This document shows positions 41,120-53,944 of a DNA stretch of 64,000 nucleotides, in pieces; the stretch's first letter is position 1, and each line of letters begins with the position of its first letter. The notes below the pieces were generated by a model. The model searched no databases. It was given only the letters and a program-made list of their open reading frames with translations, and had not been told where the DNA came from. Made by a program: the position numbers and the translations under genes. Source of the DNA: Lineus longissimus (taxonomy: Eukaryota; Nemertea; Pilidiophora; Heteronemertea; Lineidae); assembly GCF_910592395.1 (NCBI RefSeq), contig NC_088312.1, forward strand, positions 11,782,001 through 11,846,000. Direction: 5' to 3'.

Positions 41120-41285
41120 AGTCAAGCATCCACATTCATGTGGCTACGCACAACTCCCTTGATACCGTCAGCCTTCCACTTCCCCCGATGAATCGCAATC
41201 GACAATCAAGCGTCCACGTCCTTGTCAGCTACGCACGTCTCCCACGATACCATCTTCAACTTCCCGCAATAAATCGCAATCTACA
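41120..41285. repeat. ~80-bp tandem duplication
   Basis: TCAAGCATCCACATTCATGT-GGCTACGCACAACTCCC through ATGAATCGCAATCGACA is followed by TCAAGCGTCCACGTCCTTGT-CAGCTACGCACGTCTCCC through ATAAATCGCAATCTACA. About 80% identity by eye. Confidence 0.75.
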
Positions 41286-42714
41286 GAACCATCAGACAAC
41301 ATCGATGATTTATGGGCCAATATTTCGATGATTTGATGCGCAGCTTCAAATATCTCAATCACCGAGTATTGATCATATCCCCAGTGAGATGGGCCAGGGA
41401 CCGCTGATACGGGATCAGGCTGGGTGGGGATGGTGAGCTGCTCGTCCACTGACACATTGACCCTTTGATTATAACTCATTATTTTCTGACGGAATATACA
41501 CTCGGTAGGACAGGCCCTAAATTTTATGATTATTATGGCTCCCATTTTAGAGCCATTTTGACCTTTGTTACTGGGAAACCTAGAAGAAGATTTGAGAAGG
41601 CATAAGAGCCATTTCGGAGGGCACTGACTGCTGGGGCAGTGGTGGCCAGGATAAATTTACCTTCTCATTTCCTGTTTAAAGTCTGATGCAGGTCAGTGGC
41701 TAGATTCGGTGTGATAAATGTGTGAACGATAGGGTTTCACGTGAGGGTTCCATTCAGAAACTTGCGTATGACCTGATGATGCATCAATTGCATTGATACC
41801 AACAGAGGTGCAGAAAGGGCATTGTATTGCTTGTACAAAATACTTGTAACGCAATTTCTTTGCCTCTGAAGAACCAGGTTCGAGTGGCGAAGTTAGCTTG
41901 TTTTACAATGTCAGAGGTACATTGAACTTGTCCCAACCAGTCCAGACACGCGTGTTAATCTCCGTCAAAGCAGCCCACAAAGCAGTGGCCTTCGCCCTAT
42001 CAGAATCCCTAGATAGTATTGACTGGTCCACTTTGTTTCCTGTGCAATATCTCCACACACACACTGGTGACAGATGGCCCTGTCACTTTCATAATATCAG
42101 TATATCTTTCACTGGGTATTGTCAGTTTCGTGTGTTGGTGGGCATATGCGCAGTTGGGATTCAGATTATGTGGTTCAGGTTTGGTTGAAGAGGGTATTTT
42201 AGAAGGTCTGCATTAAGGAAGGCCTGATATTCATTTTCAACTTTTCGTATAATTTGTGAGTACATTTTCTTTATCTTCCTGTCAGTTGTCATCAATTTAT
42301 TTATAGCTCATATGACCGATTCTTGTTGGAATTGGTTGTCTCATCAAACACAGCTTGGGTGGATCTGTCATAGGCCTTTTTGACAAAGACGAACCAAAGC
42401 CCAAACGAAAAAAATGTGTACACTCAGAACACGTCATAAGGCTAAGCCGCATAAGCCACCGTGACCCAGATGAAACGTATGACTGGTCAGCGCCCAAACA
42501 CTTCTACGAAAATATCCTTTTCACCCCAAACATTGGCAGTGGCCTCAGTTTTGGCCTAGCTCAATGCTTCCAGTGTTTGGCAAGACGACCATTACCGCCA
42601 GTTCTGTATCAATTCCTTAAACAACATTTCTGCCTCATAAGGACTTTATAATGACCACCGAGGCATTCTGTGGTGAGCATGGAAAGATACAGCTTCACAC
42701 GAAATGGTTGGCAA
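41286..42714. other. gene-free stretch
   Basis: The longest frame, 42355-42651 (+), reads DKDEPKPKRKKCVHSEHVIR at its start but opens at TTG, has no recognisable domain and no good donor. I leave it as unsupported. No shared repeat was identified. Confidence 0.4.
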
Positions 42715-42860
42715 CTCTTGAAAATGAATAGATTGCCAATTTCAAGGGTGGGAGTATGTTGTTTGTTTTCAAGAGAACAGACACCTACCCTTGAAATTGG
42801 CATTCTTTTCATTTTGAAGGAGTTCATATTGCTTTAGGATATCAAGTTCTAGGCAAAATT
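42715..42860. mobile_element. foldback fragment related to the 407-bp family
   Basis: GAATAGATTGCCAATTTCAA-GGGTGGGA is mirrored by TACCCTTGAAATTGGCATTC, followed by GCTTTAGGATATCAAGTTCTAGGC-like sequence as in the right part of 37927-38333. The outer terminal repeats are missing. Confidence 0.65.
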
Positions 42861-43274
42861 ACTGCTTTTATGTCAACAGCGCTTTACACTGTTCACAGAG
42901 GCACTCTGAGGTGAGCACGGTAACAACCTTCTCATACAGCATCACACTCGAGCCCGACCTACGACCTACAATGACAGGTGATGGCCGATACCCACATCAG
43001 TATCGTCATATCATTCTATCCTGTGATATCCATACTTGATAGCTACGCCCACTCAAGATAGCATATTATTGGCTCGTATAATATATATTGCTTGGTTAAA
43101 GAGGCACTATAAAGCATCTCAGGGTTGTGGCTGCGTCCCCTCTTGCTGCATAGTTCATGTGAAGGTGGATGATGAGTTCTGTGTCATAGCATTCCCCTCT
43201 CCCATGTCCCTCACTGTATAGTACCCCCAGGTATATGGCACGGCTTAACCGGCCGGCCATGAGGGAATTCCTTT

Positions 43275-43370
43275 ATGGCCCAGTGGTTGGCGCGTTGGCC
43301 CGAGAGTGGAAGTTAAGCAACGTTGAGCGCGGTGACCGGCGTGTACAATACACTCACATGGTCTCTATTA
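43275..43370 (+). repeat. possible 5S rRNA-like / Pol III-promoter fragment
   Basis: GGCCCAGTGGTTGGCGCGTT is followed by GGCCCGAGAGTGGAAGTTAA-GCAACGTTGAGCGCGG. The second part resembles the internal control region of 5S rRNA (GGAAGCTAAGCA--GGTCGGGC), and the first resembles a tRNA A box. It is too short and altered for a functional 5S gene. A retroelement with a Pol III promoter is the likeliest origin. Confidence 0.35.
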
Positions 43371-46300
43371 CTTTAAGAAAAAATGTTGCCCAAGAACACT
43401 AAAGCTCCAGCATGGATTGCTAATGTGGAGGAAGGTCTTATGCATTATGCAGATGCAGTAGGGGGTGTATGGAATTACTTGCCTGGCTAATCAAACAGCC
43501 ATAGAGGGTGAGGACGTACTCACATTTTTGACAGTTGCAGTGCCCAAGCTATACTGGCTGAGAATTTGGCGAAGGAAAAAAGGCAATGGAAATACGGCTA
43601 AGTGAAATGTCCTTCATTTGCTTAAGGCTCCGATGAGGCATCCTGACCTCAGACCAACACTCAGCACTAACGACCAAGCTCAGTAACGTTTGCGAGGGGA
43701 GGAGGTTACAACTGACTCTGGATTTTCCAGGATGCCGATGAGCTTGGGTTCTGCTATGGTAAACCTTGACTAAGATCAAAGAATGACCACCCTCTCGTGC
43801 ACCTCTCTGGCTGGTCAACAGTGATTAATGATGGCCGATGGCTAGGTCAATGAGATACTTTCCCCGCACACCACTACCAGAAATGATGATAATGAGACAT
43901 TTATAGCACAGCACTGTATCCAATTATTCTGAAGCTGCTCAAAGTGGTTTCTCGAATCATGGAGTTACTATGGGTAACCAGCAGCGTTCCAAGAATGACC
44001 TGACACCTCTGATACCGCCGACCAAACCGCTAATATTGTGTGAGTGATATGATGGAGATGACGGGATACAAATTGGGGTATGGGCATCTAGGACATGATA
44101 ATGGACAGAGGACACCTTGAAGAGGATCACCTGTAGGTAATAATAATTCTGGGCTTTGGCTGGAATGACCCTTAGTTGGTCGGCTTGCGCCCTCAAAACA
44201 CGGCTGACATTTCAGCCATAATCCCACACATAGCCTGCTGCGCAGAGGGAGATCAAGGCTTTGGAGTGTATTTTGCTATGTAATGCCGGTGTGTTGAGCT
44301 GTTTTTCAGGATAGCTGTTTGGAGGATGGCCAGACTATCCCCGGGCACTTTTTTTAGGGATCACCAATGTCTGTAGAGTACATTTTATAATATAGGTGTA
44401 CTCACGATGAAGCAAAGGGTAGACAGAAAGTGTTCAAGGACAGCTTGAATATGCAGTAAATGAGAGGACCTGGGCAGACAAGGTGGAATGGGTGACAATT
44501 TGACTATGACCTGATGAGAGCTTGGTCATTGCTCCGTCAGGTTGGCCAAAGAAATATCGATATCTATTACCTGGTTGAATTGGTCTAGACATATTGAAAG
44601 CCATCATGTAATAATCGGAGCACATCAATGGCCTACTCTGGTTGCTGGCTCAGAATTCCTCCATATGGATAGGGGTCCAGGTATTAGATGTTCTGATCAG
44701 TATCAATAAAAACAGGAGATGACATTTTGTGGTTCTGATTTTCTGTATGGTTCATCACATTGCTCTCATGACTTTCCATGACACAGATGCCGTGTCAAAG
44801 TGGACACTGGGTTCCCTAATCTCTTAGAAGCTCATCCATATGCCCCTGGATGAGGCGATCGATTCCTAATTACAGGAAGTACGTGCACCATGTATGTGAT
44901 CTTGACTTGAAGAGATATGATCTGCCCATTTGTGGGTTTCAGTCCAAGGTTCCATGACCACTGTGCTCAGATGTTGCAAATATCTATATCTTTGGCAGTT
45001 GTCTGCATCAATATGCTTGACTGTTTGCCTAAAGGTTGCTGTCTCCCAATGGAGCTACCACATGACAGTAACCCCGAACTCTGCTGTTTTGATCTCTATG
45101 GAGCTGCCTGAAAGTTCCCCAGACTGAGCTGCCAAGTTGAGTCTAAGGCTTGTCTTTGACCTGACCATTTATTAATCTAGTATTGGTGGCTCTCCCTACG
45201 GATGTGATAAGTGATCAGTCCCTAAATTGCAGCCAACTGGTCATCTGGGTGTCAAATAAATTGTAAAGGGACCAGCATATTCTCCTTGATTTGATTACGC
45301 GGTTCATATACACATGATGTCCTAGCTGTCATATGGCCACATTGTTTTCCCAGTAATGAAGCTACCGAGTCAAGGTTGTTGCATGTTCTGAAATGAACTC
45401 TAATTACCCTTGGCTCATCCCTACGGATGAGATCAGGTATTGATCTCTAATTGCAGGAAGTGGGGTTATCTTGATGGTCGCTGTGTCCTTGATTTGAGAT
45501 CATATTCTGGGGAGTTAAGCTTTTGAGCGGATAGTTAGAGGTGCCAGTACCAAGCCTGTCATCTTCTGCAGTAAACATTTGAAAAACCTTTGAAGGGTGT
45601 TTTGACCAACACAAATATGCACCTTTTCAAGTTTAGAGGGTTGTAACATGTAATACAAGACTGTAATATAATTCTCATATCTTGTTGAGATCCGAAAAAA
45701 ACTATAGTTTCGCTGATCTAAGACTGGTTGATGAATTACCACAGGGATGTCAAATTTCAGATTTTTAGGCGGATTTCAGATTTTTTCCTCTTACTAAATG
45801 CTAAATCTGATAGCTGGAATGGAAAGATCCCTGTCTCAAGTCTCAAGTCTCTGTAGATCTTTGATTTTTCAAAATGGGACCAAAGATAACCATTTTAGAG
45901 GCATTTTTATGCAAGTGAGTGCTGATGAAAGGACAAGATTTTTACAAGAAAATCTGTTCAGACTTTTTGCCAAGGCTCATTGGCATCCCTGATTACCTGG
46001 AAATCGAAACTAAGACCAAGAGTAGACAGGACATAACGTCATGAACATTTAGCAACTTGATGTCGCCAAATGATTGTCTCTCCGAGCATGCCTAGTGCAT
46101 GATATGTAGCTTGAATAGCTAGAGGATGTTACCATCATATATCGTGAGGTCCCAGGGTCAGCTGCAGTGATCTTGAGTTCAAGATATGTCACTGCCATTC
46201 AATCCATTGTGCCTTTCAGACGACCAACCACCGTCTGTTACCATTTCTTGGAAAGACATCGATTTGTATAGTCAATGGTTATATTTTCTCATTCATTAAT

Positions 46301-48071
46301 GTGGTCTTTGATGACAGCTAGTGCAAGTTAGAAAATGAACAGATTTACATACCTTTTGTGTAGCTGTGGTGTAATGCAGCACAATTTCAGATCTGTCTGC
46401 ATATTCTCCTGTGGCCGATCTAGGAATTTGCCAAAGATGGGCATGGGGGTGGGGGGGGGGGGGCACCCTAGTAAAAGAGCAAAGCTAGTGATCTTGGAAA
46501 TGAAGGGAATCTTGGTGCCCTACACAGAAAGTTTTAGAATTTAAAGTGAGAAATATTCTTTTTCTGGGCATTTGAGAGCAAAAATTAAAAGGCTATTTGC
46601 TCTAAGAACAGTCACACTGTGGTTTCAAATATGGCTGAGTAGCATCCTATAGTCATTCCAACTTTCCACCATCTCATCTCATCTCATAAACTCCCACTTG
46701 GCAAATTATAAGCACATCCACACTTTCGTATTTTCAATTAGTATTTGACCATGTCAGCGAATAAGAAAGAAAAAAAACCCAGCCCTATCCAAGATTTTGG
46801 GAAAAAGGATGATTGATAATTATTTTTTTATCTTGCTTTATTTTCTCAATCATAAAAGAAAGAAAAAATCGTACAACGTTCCATGAACAAATCCGGGAAG
46901 ATTCGCAACTTTTCATTAAAAAATTTTAAGCTCCTGCTGCCTTTGCATTTCCCTCTTCTTTCATCACAACCTAATGGCAAATTGTTCTTTAGAAACAACT
47001 CGCATCCGTAGAAGTTGTTGCCTATCGTGGGAGCAGTCATGCGGCGTTGTCTTTGTGCATGCCATTATTTCAGATTTGGTGAGCACATTTTTTTTGAATC
47101 AAGTTGTGATTATGGCTTGTGGCTGCATACGATTCGGCAAGCACACTGTTAACCCTGAAATAGACACGGCCATTTTACTTCAGGGTTTCATGGAATTGCA
47201 ACTTTGGTTACATTTGATGTAATGTTTCGGGAACCCTGTAACAGTAGTTTCAACGAGAATTTCATTTTTGCGGCCAAATGCTTTCAACATTATCTGCAAA
47301 ACGAAACAGTATGTTTTTTAATATGAAGTCCTAGAATAACGCAAGAGCATCTTTGGCTGTATCAAAAAGAAATTGGTTTCTCGAAGTAAAAATCCAATGC
47401 TCTGGGTTATTATTCTCACTATCACACCATCTCAAGGTGAGTTTGCTCATTGGAAAGTAAGATTTCATGTCTCCGCTTAGCTGTTGGTATTGATTTGTTT
47501 TGTTTTTTGTTGAAGCCAGAGGAGAATGGCCTTGGCTGATGCGCCTGCCCTCCTTCCTCAGTTTTAAGTCCTGCCGCTGCATTCATTCCGCGGCCTTAAG
47601 TGGGGCTGCTTGCCAGAAGGCCATTTTTTGAAATGGAAGCTTTGATCGGGGCAATTCCTGTACTCTTTGCTAATGATTCTAGGGATCCTTTTCAGCGCAT
47701 GCACCGTAGACAGTATGCGTACTCCTTCAATCTATCTCTATTGCACTGTTTGGAAAATGTTGAGCTTATTTTGTGGTAGAGCCCAGATAGAAGCTTATAC
47801 CTTCATCCTGTGTGACAATCAGACTTGAGATGAACCCCACACTTGGTTACACCGCCACTAGCACAGATAACGCTGAATACGGTAGACTAGTTTATTTATT
47901 ATGGATGACAATCCGCTTGGCATGGTCGATGTAAATTGAATGAGTCAGATCAAAGATTGAGAGGCGATGAGGAAAACCCTAGAGAAGGAATCAGCAGCGA
48001 GGACATTTCACTTTCAAAGATGTTATTCCCAAGCGGGTGATTTTGGTGGGACTTTTTGCATTCTCTTTAAG
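43371..48071. other. gene-free stretch, with an old tandem repeat at about 44820-45500
   Basis: No gene is supported. Blocks such as CTCATCC-TATG..GGATGA followed by TCCCTAATTGCAGGAAGT-like words recur near 44830, 45195 and 45415, an eroded tandem repeat of uneven spacing. A run of 14 Gs lies near 46449-46462. The sequence AGACATTTATAGCACAGCAC through GCTGCTCAAAGTGG at about 43890-43945 resembles a non-LTR retrotransposon 3' UTR, but no coding tail is present. Confidence 0.4.
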
Positions 48072-48127
48072 AGTTGACCATAGGCACCACCATTCTGGAT
48101 GGAACTTGAAATCCAAAAGCAATTTCA
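48072..48127. mobile_element. fragment of the 407-bp foldback family (left end)
   Basis: GAGTTGACCATAGGCACCAC-CATT then GGAACTTGAAATCCAAAAGC matches the outer end plus the CTTGAAATCCTAAAG word of the element at 37927-38333. Confidence 0.6.
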
Positions 48128-48141
48128 ATATAGAACTGGAG

Positions 48142-48316
48142 TACAAATTCTCTATTTAGGACACCCTCAGGACTGACAAGTACTGTCCTTAAAAGAGAGG
48201 GGACCTGATTAGAGAGGTCAAATCAGACAGAAACAACCAAGTTGGGACCAAAACGAATATCCTTGATAGAGAGGTTGTCCTTAATAGAGAGGTATCTGCT
48301 GAGAGAGATTCCGCTG
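48142..48316 (-). mobile_element. MITE family 1, copy in inverse orientation
   Basis: This reads as the reverse complement of other copies: CTATTTAGGACACCCTCAGG, GAGAGGGGACCTGATTAGAG, AACCAAGTTGGGACCAAAAC, and finally GAGAGATTCCGCTGTA. The left end is altered (TACAAATTCTCTATT). Confidence 0.82.
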
Positions 48317-48874
48317 TACTTTCTAACTGCCCTGATTGGTGAAGAAGAGAAATCTGATTTTCGTGAGGGGGAAGATTTGAAATGAACACCCTTTTCTGTA
48401 TTGATGAAGACACTCACTATGACATGTCAATCCATTTGTTGCTTATATCATATCATGATCATTACCTTAAGTCATCCCTCCAGTAAATTGTTAGGTTGCA
48501 GTCATTATATGGGTGTGAGGTTAAAGTACGTCAACTATGTAATGATAGGGTTTGCAATGTTTAATGATGGGTTTATTTGCATACCTTGAGGTAGAGTAAG
48601 AGTAAGCAGTATAGCATTCTCAGAGGATAGTGTCACATCGCTATACACTAACTTATGCATGTAAGACAACACACTATACACTGTTTACAAACACACGCAG
48701 ATTGACTGTCGGCGCTGCCTGGTGTTAGAAAATGACACTAGATAAAGGTAAACATGTGTGAACGAACGACGCACCCCTTTAAGAAGAAAAAAGGAAACTT
48801 CTGAAATGAGACGGATTCATCCGTTAATGCAAATGCTATCAGTGCTACACTTAATCAGATTGTGAAGAGTCATT
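48317..48874. other. gene-free stretch
   Basis: No gene or recognised repeat. Confidence 0.4.
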
Positions 48875-49400
48875 CACCTGTTACAATGTAATTATCGCAC
48901 AGAGGGAAAATCACCTTCAAAGAACAGGTGTGCGGTTCGATGAGCGTCTTAGTTCTTAATCGATGCTAGAGTTTTTGTTCAAGATCTGATGTTTGCTGCT
49001 ATTATTTTCAAACTGCTGTGTTGTGTAGCTGCGGGCTGTATTGTGATGTCTTGAGGGGAACATTGGAATCCATTATAAACCGCTCACAACATATGTTAAA
49101 ACTCTCATCTTTCAACGTCATTGGCCGTGACCACTACTCGGGAGGATCATTTCCGTTCAGACCCATGCGTTGACATTGTAAGTTACCTCCATGCGCTCTG
49201 TTGGGCACTCTGGTTTCCTCCTACAGTGATTCACCTGTTGATTATCACATAAGACTATAAATCTTCAAAGAACAGATGATTTGGTTCAATTAACACTTAA
49301 GTTCGGCCTTGATGCTGGAATTTTTCTCGACATCTGACATCTGATATATGCTGCAGTTTTTTTCAAAACTTCTGTATTGCAGCTGGCCGGGGACTGTGCT
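48875..49400. repeat. two-copy direct repeat, ~355-bp spacing
   Basis: CACCTGTTACAATGTAATTATC-like sequence, CTTCAAAGAACAGGTG and GATGCTAGAGTTTTTGTTC-AAGATCTGATGTTTGCTGC near 48877-49012 recur, diverged, near 49230-49352 (CACCTGTTGATTATCAC, CTTCAAAGAACAGATG, GATGCTGGAATTTTTCTCG). The sequence between may be part of an older duplicated unit. Confidence 0.6.
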
Positions 49401-50030
49401 TGGTTGTCAATAGTGGAGTATCTAAAAAACTATGGTATAAATTATCATCCAAATTTCACACTATAACCCCAGTCTCTCTTGAAATCTTTCATCAGACCTT
49501 AGATCAGCTGCTCAACCAGCGGGACAACCTGATCACTTCTTACCTGCCTCCATGGCTATCTTTCAAGTTTAGTGACTGTCACGCTTGAAATCGTATTCCA
49601 TTTCTGGCCCATCTTTGGGGCACTGCATTTTGAAATATCTCATTTTGCCTAAGCATAGCATAAGAGTGCTTAAAGCAAGGCATGACCCTGCTTGAGTTAT
49701 CACTTGCATCTATCTAGCTGTGACCAAATCCTCCAAGACATTGGATGCCTTATTTATGATTATTTGATGTTGTTGGCTGGAAATTCTACCAAATTGATGG
49801 TAGTTAGGTTGACATTGACTGGTTTAATCACTGTCCATCTTAATGTAATCTGTAATCTTAGCCATTATTGGAGTGGTATTCTTCAGACTGTTTTAGTTTA
49901 GGTTTCCCCACCCTCTGGCATGTCTGATGATAACATTATCGGCAGAAAGTCTCTTTGATTTTGGAGTTCTAATGAGGTACACTTTTTCAAAATCGTTTGT
50001 CATATCATTTTGTATTGGATTTATACATAA
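49401..50030. other. gene-free stretch
   Basis: Frames at 49400-49588 and 49692-49901 are short, AT-rich and without motifs. Confidence 0.4.
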
Positions 50031-50210
50031 ACAATGGTACCTCCCTTAGCAGACACCTCTCTAAAAAGGACAGCCTCTCAATTAAGGACACTAGTTTTGA
50101 TCCTGAATTGGTTGTCACCAATCAATTTGACCTCTCTAATCAGGACACCTCTCTATCAAGGACAGTAATTGTCTTTCTGGAGGGTATCCTAAATTGAAAG
50201 GTTCATGTAC
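50031..50210 (+). mobile_element. MITE family 1, diverged copy
   Basis: ACAATGGTACCTCCCTTAGC on the left; interior GACACTAGTTTTGATCCTGA and CAATTTGACCTCTCTAATCA; right end AAATTGAAAGGTTCATGTAC, where other copies read AATAGAGAGGTTCTACTGTA. Confidence 0.78.
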
Positions 50211-50215
50211 ATCAG

Positions 50216-50304
50216 TAGACTCCCTGGGTAGTCCATTGCGTCATCCTAATTGGGTCTCGTTAGGGTGAGGAACAAGGCCGGTCCACTGCGGTCGAAGTGT
50301 AGTA
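50216..50304 (+). mobile_element. ~90-bp MITE family 3, copy 5
   Basis: GTAGACTCCCTGGGTAGTCC, ATTGCGTCATCCTAATTGGG, GTGAGGAACAAGGCCGGTCC and ACTGCGGTCGAAGTGTAGT. It lies directly after a family 1 copy, far from the 25-27 kb cluster. Confidence 0.75.
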
Positions 50305-52239
50305 CATCAGTAGCATGTTCTGGTTTCATCAAGTCTTATTAAAGTTTGTTTGACATGGACATTTTAACCTACAGTATCTTGTTTCTTGAACTAGTGACAC
50401 AAAATGCTTGAAAAAAACACATTTTTCCAGACCCGTACTCCCTTTTTTCCCTACTTTTACATGTCTAACAGCCTTGAAGCCTTGCAACACATCTTCGAAA
50501 GACGTGTAAAGACTATAAAAATGCATCATATTTTCGACTGACATGTAAAGTTTATCAAAATCATCTTCTGCAGCTGCTTTTTTCTCACTTATACGGCTGC
50601 TTGTGCACTATATTCTGACTTGTATGTGCCTTGAAGCCCGGTATCCGATTTTCTGATAACAGTCTTCCGCACTTGTCATTTCCCTAACTACAAGTCTCGT
50701 AAGTGTAGCCGGGAGGTTCCGTCTTTTTAAACAGTAATTACGAATAATTAGGGACACTGTGGCTTTTAGTCGATTGTGAAGTATTTGGCACTGCATTTAA
50801 CTTTAACCAACGGCAATTGGCACCCTTTTGAGAATTGAAGGAAGCTAAAAAATATGATTATTCACCAGGAATATGTCAAGCTTAAGGCTTTGCTTTTCCA
50901 GGTCCAGTTTTGGGATGATCATAAAAGATAAACAAGGCCCAATTTTTTTCTTTCATCAACATGATCAAGGGTTACTTTGAGATTATGCACTCACTTTCAT
51001 ACTAAAATTCCTAATTTTAGTGTGAAACCCTGGGAAAAATGCCCAGTCACAGACATATTTTTGGGCCACAGCCTTCTACAAACCGGTGACCTAGTCAATT
51101 GTTATTTGTTTTGCAATTTTCAAGAGAGGCGGGGGACGGTTCCATTTCGTCTTCAACTTTAAGAACAGTCTAGAAAGTTAAAGCTTTCTTGAAGTTAAAG
51201 CCTGTCTTCGACTTGATATTGCAATTTCCCTATTCTTTCTGACGGATTTTCCATCAAGAATTCATTAGATGTTAACCATAAAATATCTCCTTGAAAACCA
51301 TTATTTCCATCGCAAATGAAAATTTATTTGACACATCCAGACATGTTTCTTATGAACTTTATTGAAGTTAAGCTGAGTGCAAGCTTTAACTCAACTACTG
51401 CGTCTTGGATAATATCCATAGAAATTGGATTTCTACCATTTCCTCAGTGCTGCATTCCCGCGTGACATCTAGATGGTTAGAAACAGAGGAACCTATTCTA
51501 TTCATCTTCTTCCTTGATTTGGCGAAGCGGGACGGATGTCATTTCTGATTTGGACTGTATACCCGCATCAGACACTTGTGATTCTGTTGGGAGTCATTCT
51601 CACTCGAAAAACTACAAATTGTCATGGGTGTATTCAGGCTCTAAGGCTGTAAATAGGCCACTCGAAAATAACTACTCGGCCCCAGTGAGTTATTCAGCAA
51701 TTGAAACAACCGCTGGTGTGGCAAGTGAGATGTTATTTCTTCTTCCCACCAGTCATGCAGCAGGTAATTCAAATTACCTAATAACTGCTGGGACCGAACG
51801 TATTTCTTCGGCAGCAATACACAGCGGAACTTTGTGTATTGCTATGTCTTTCAAACTGGACGAACCATGGGTGTGTGAATCTACAGCGACAGCCGGTAGC
51901 CTCCAGCCCATTCAGAGCCCCAGCAGGATTTGCTGCCCATTTTTCATTCAGTATGGCATGTTGTATAAAGTTCTCTTGGGAATTTTCAGGTAAATTATGG
52001 AAGATTGAGATGCAGACATTTATATACATTTATACAGCAAGTACATGTAGCAATGTGTAGAGGGAAGAATCTTAGCATTACTTCTTACACATATTTCCGT
52101 CGTCATGGTGATACTTGGAAACTTCGGGATAAATCTTGGTGTCGGAATTGTAGTTTGTTTTAATTGTTGTGCCGCGAGAGTGATGTTCATATATGGTAAT
52201 TTGTAAATTGCTGAAATCATGTCTGCAGATAGCAAGTGC
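50305..52239. other. gene-free stretch
   Basis: The frame 51514-51993 is 159 codons long but opens at TTG; its first ATG leaves only about 87 codons, and no domain is visible. I do not call it a gene. No repeat family was recognised. Confidence 0.4.
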
Positions 52240-53070
52240 AATGGGCTAGAAGCAAAGCAAGTGCAATTCATAAGGGAGTGAAACAGGGTGTTCCAAAAAA
52301 TACTGCATTAATGAAATTGCCATTACAAGACCATAAATTTAGACGGACCTGATGACAGGTTGTTTGAAAGTGGCTCTCACAAAACCCACATTGGTGACTC
52401 GGTTTTTTTTGTGTGACACTTCTTTTAAAGCTTTTTGATTACTTCAAAAGAAAGCTTGCAGCAAAGCAAGTGCAATGAGCATTGGTTCAATTCGTAAGGG
52501 AGTGACTGGTTGTTGCAAAAAACCTGCACTAATGAAATTACCATTACAAGACCGTAAATTACGACGGAATTGATGACTGCTTCTTACGAATAGCATTCAC
52601 AAAACCACACTCATTTGTGGCTTTTTTGTCTCATGTGTGACATTTCTTGAAAGCCTTTTCTGCTACTTAGTCCATCTGCTCAAAGAAGAGAAAGAAGGTC
52701 AAACACAGCAGGTCTGGACTAAGCGGCATTTGACATGACATGTTTTGCCTCCGTCATATAAAAGCATTCTCCTGACCGATATCATTGCCGTCTCTGTGGA
52801 TTCTAGGTGAAGCAAGTAAAAAAACAGAGCATTAAAGAATGAAACTCTAACTGCCATTAAAATAACCAAGTTAAAAAACTGCCATTAGAAGAAAAGTGCT
52901 AATTATGAAGCTAAATGATGACAAGTTTGAACAAATGGCTTTCATAAGAGCAATTGCATTTGACTTTTCTTTCCACTTGCATGGATGACAACCAATAATG
53001 TTACTTTCTGTTCAAAGAAGAGTGAAGTGTAGACACGCAACAGGTCTTGGCTTAAGGGCATTTGACGTCG
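52240..53070. repeat. old tandem repeats (~200 and ~333 bp spacing)
   Basis: GCAAAGCAAGTGCAAT, AAGGGAGTGA, ATGAAATTGCCATTACAAG and ACCATAAATT-TAGACGG at about 52254-52350 recur at 52456-52570 with about 80% identity. A third, weaker version starts near 52810. CTGCTCAAAGAAGAGAAAG..CAGGTCTGGACTAAGCGGCA near 52676 matches CTGTTCAAAGAAGAG..CAGGTCTTGGCTTAAGGGCA near 53009. Non-coding. Confidence 0.65.
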
Positions 53071-53490
53071 GAGAAATATTATGACTGAGGGGTGTAATTA
53101 TGGTCTAAGTGATTTTGTCGTCTGGCATGTCTGGCTAGTGTTTCTTTTGACAAATAGTTACTTGAATTGAGGAAGTTGAGCTACTTGAGATTTTTTGATT
53201 GAATTTTGAATGGAAAAAATGAAGCTGTGTCGATAATAAATGAATTATAATCATGTTACGCATTCATAATCTCATTTGGTAGAAAAGAGTCTTTAGTCTT
53301 GCCTCTTTTGAAAAGATTTTCAAATTTTACTCATAAAGATGGTGAAATAACTCAAAGTTGATTGCATTTCACATCCAAACAAAATCATTTCACCTGAGTG
53401 ATTATGTGATTGATTGGAATTGAAATGTCTCAAGGTTGTCTTTGAATGGCTTTTGCATGCAGGTGATATCACTTGTGGAGTGGTGGCTGA

Positions 53491-53729
53491 TACAGTTGAA
53501 CCTCTCTATTAAGGACACCCTCGGGACTGACAAATGATGATGTGTCCTGATTACAGAGGCAATCAGCAACCCAACTTTCAAGGCGAAATCTTGGGTAAAT
53601 TTGAACAACCTCTCTATTATGGACACCCTTTGGACTGACAAATGATGTCCTTAATAGAGAGGTGTTCGTTTACAGAGGTAATCAGCAACCCAAATTTCAA
53701 GGTGAAATCTTGAGGAAATGTATCCCAAT
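53491..53729. mobile_element. MITE family 1, partial and tandemly duplicated copy
   Basis: TACAGTTGAACCTCTCTATT at the left, then GGACACCCTCGGGACTGACA-AATGATG. About 115 bases on, the same block recurs (AACCTCTCTATTATGGACAC). Each block is followed by ACAGAGGCAATCAGCAACCC or ACAGAGGTAATCAGCAACCC and CAAGGCGAAATCTTG-like words. The usual right terminus is lost. Confidence 0.65.
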
Positions 53730-53944
53730 ATCATGTTTTGCCTTTGATAAAATGGACGTAGAAGTGTAGATTGATTGGGGTTTCTCATGAGAACATCTTT
53801 GTCCAGGATATACCCTTTCAATCGTTTGTTACAATAATGAGCTGGATTCGGGTTGAGTTGCAAACTTAGTGCTGGGAAATTGAAATGAGATCCTCGGACT
53901 TACTCAGGGAAGATAATGATGTTACTGAGCCTCTTGTGAAACGT

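Noticed and set aside
42355-42651. 98-codon basic open frame as an exon
   Set aside because: There is no ATG start, no donor after it and no recognisable domain. A possible acceptor at about 42350 is not enough.
51514-51993. 159-codon open frame as a gene
   Set aside because: It opens at TTG, the first ATG is halfway through, and there is no motif, no convincing splice sites and no context.
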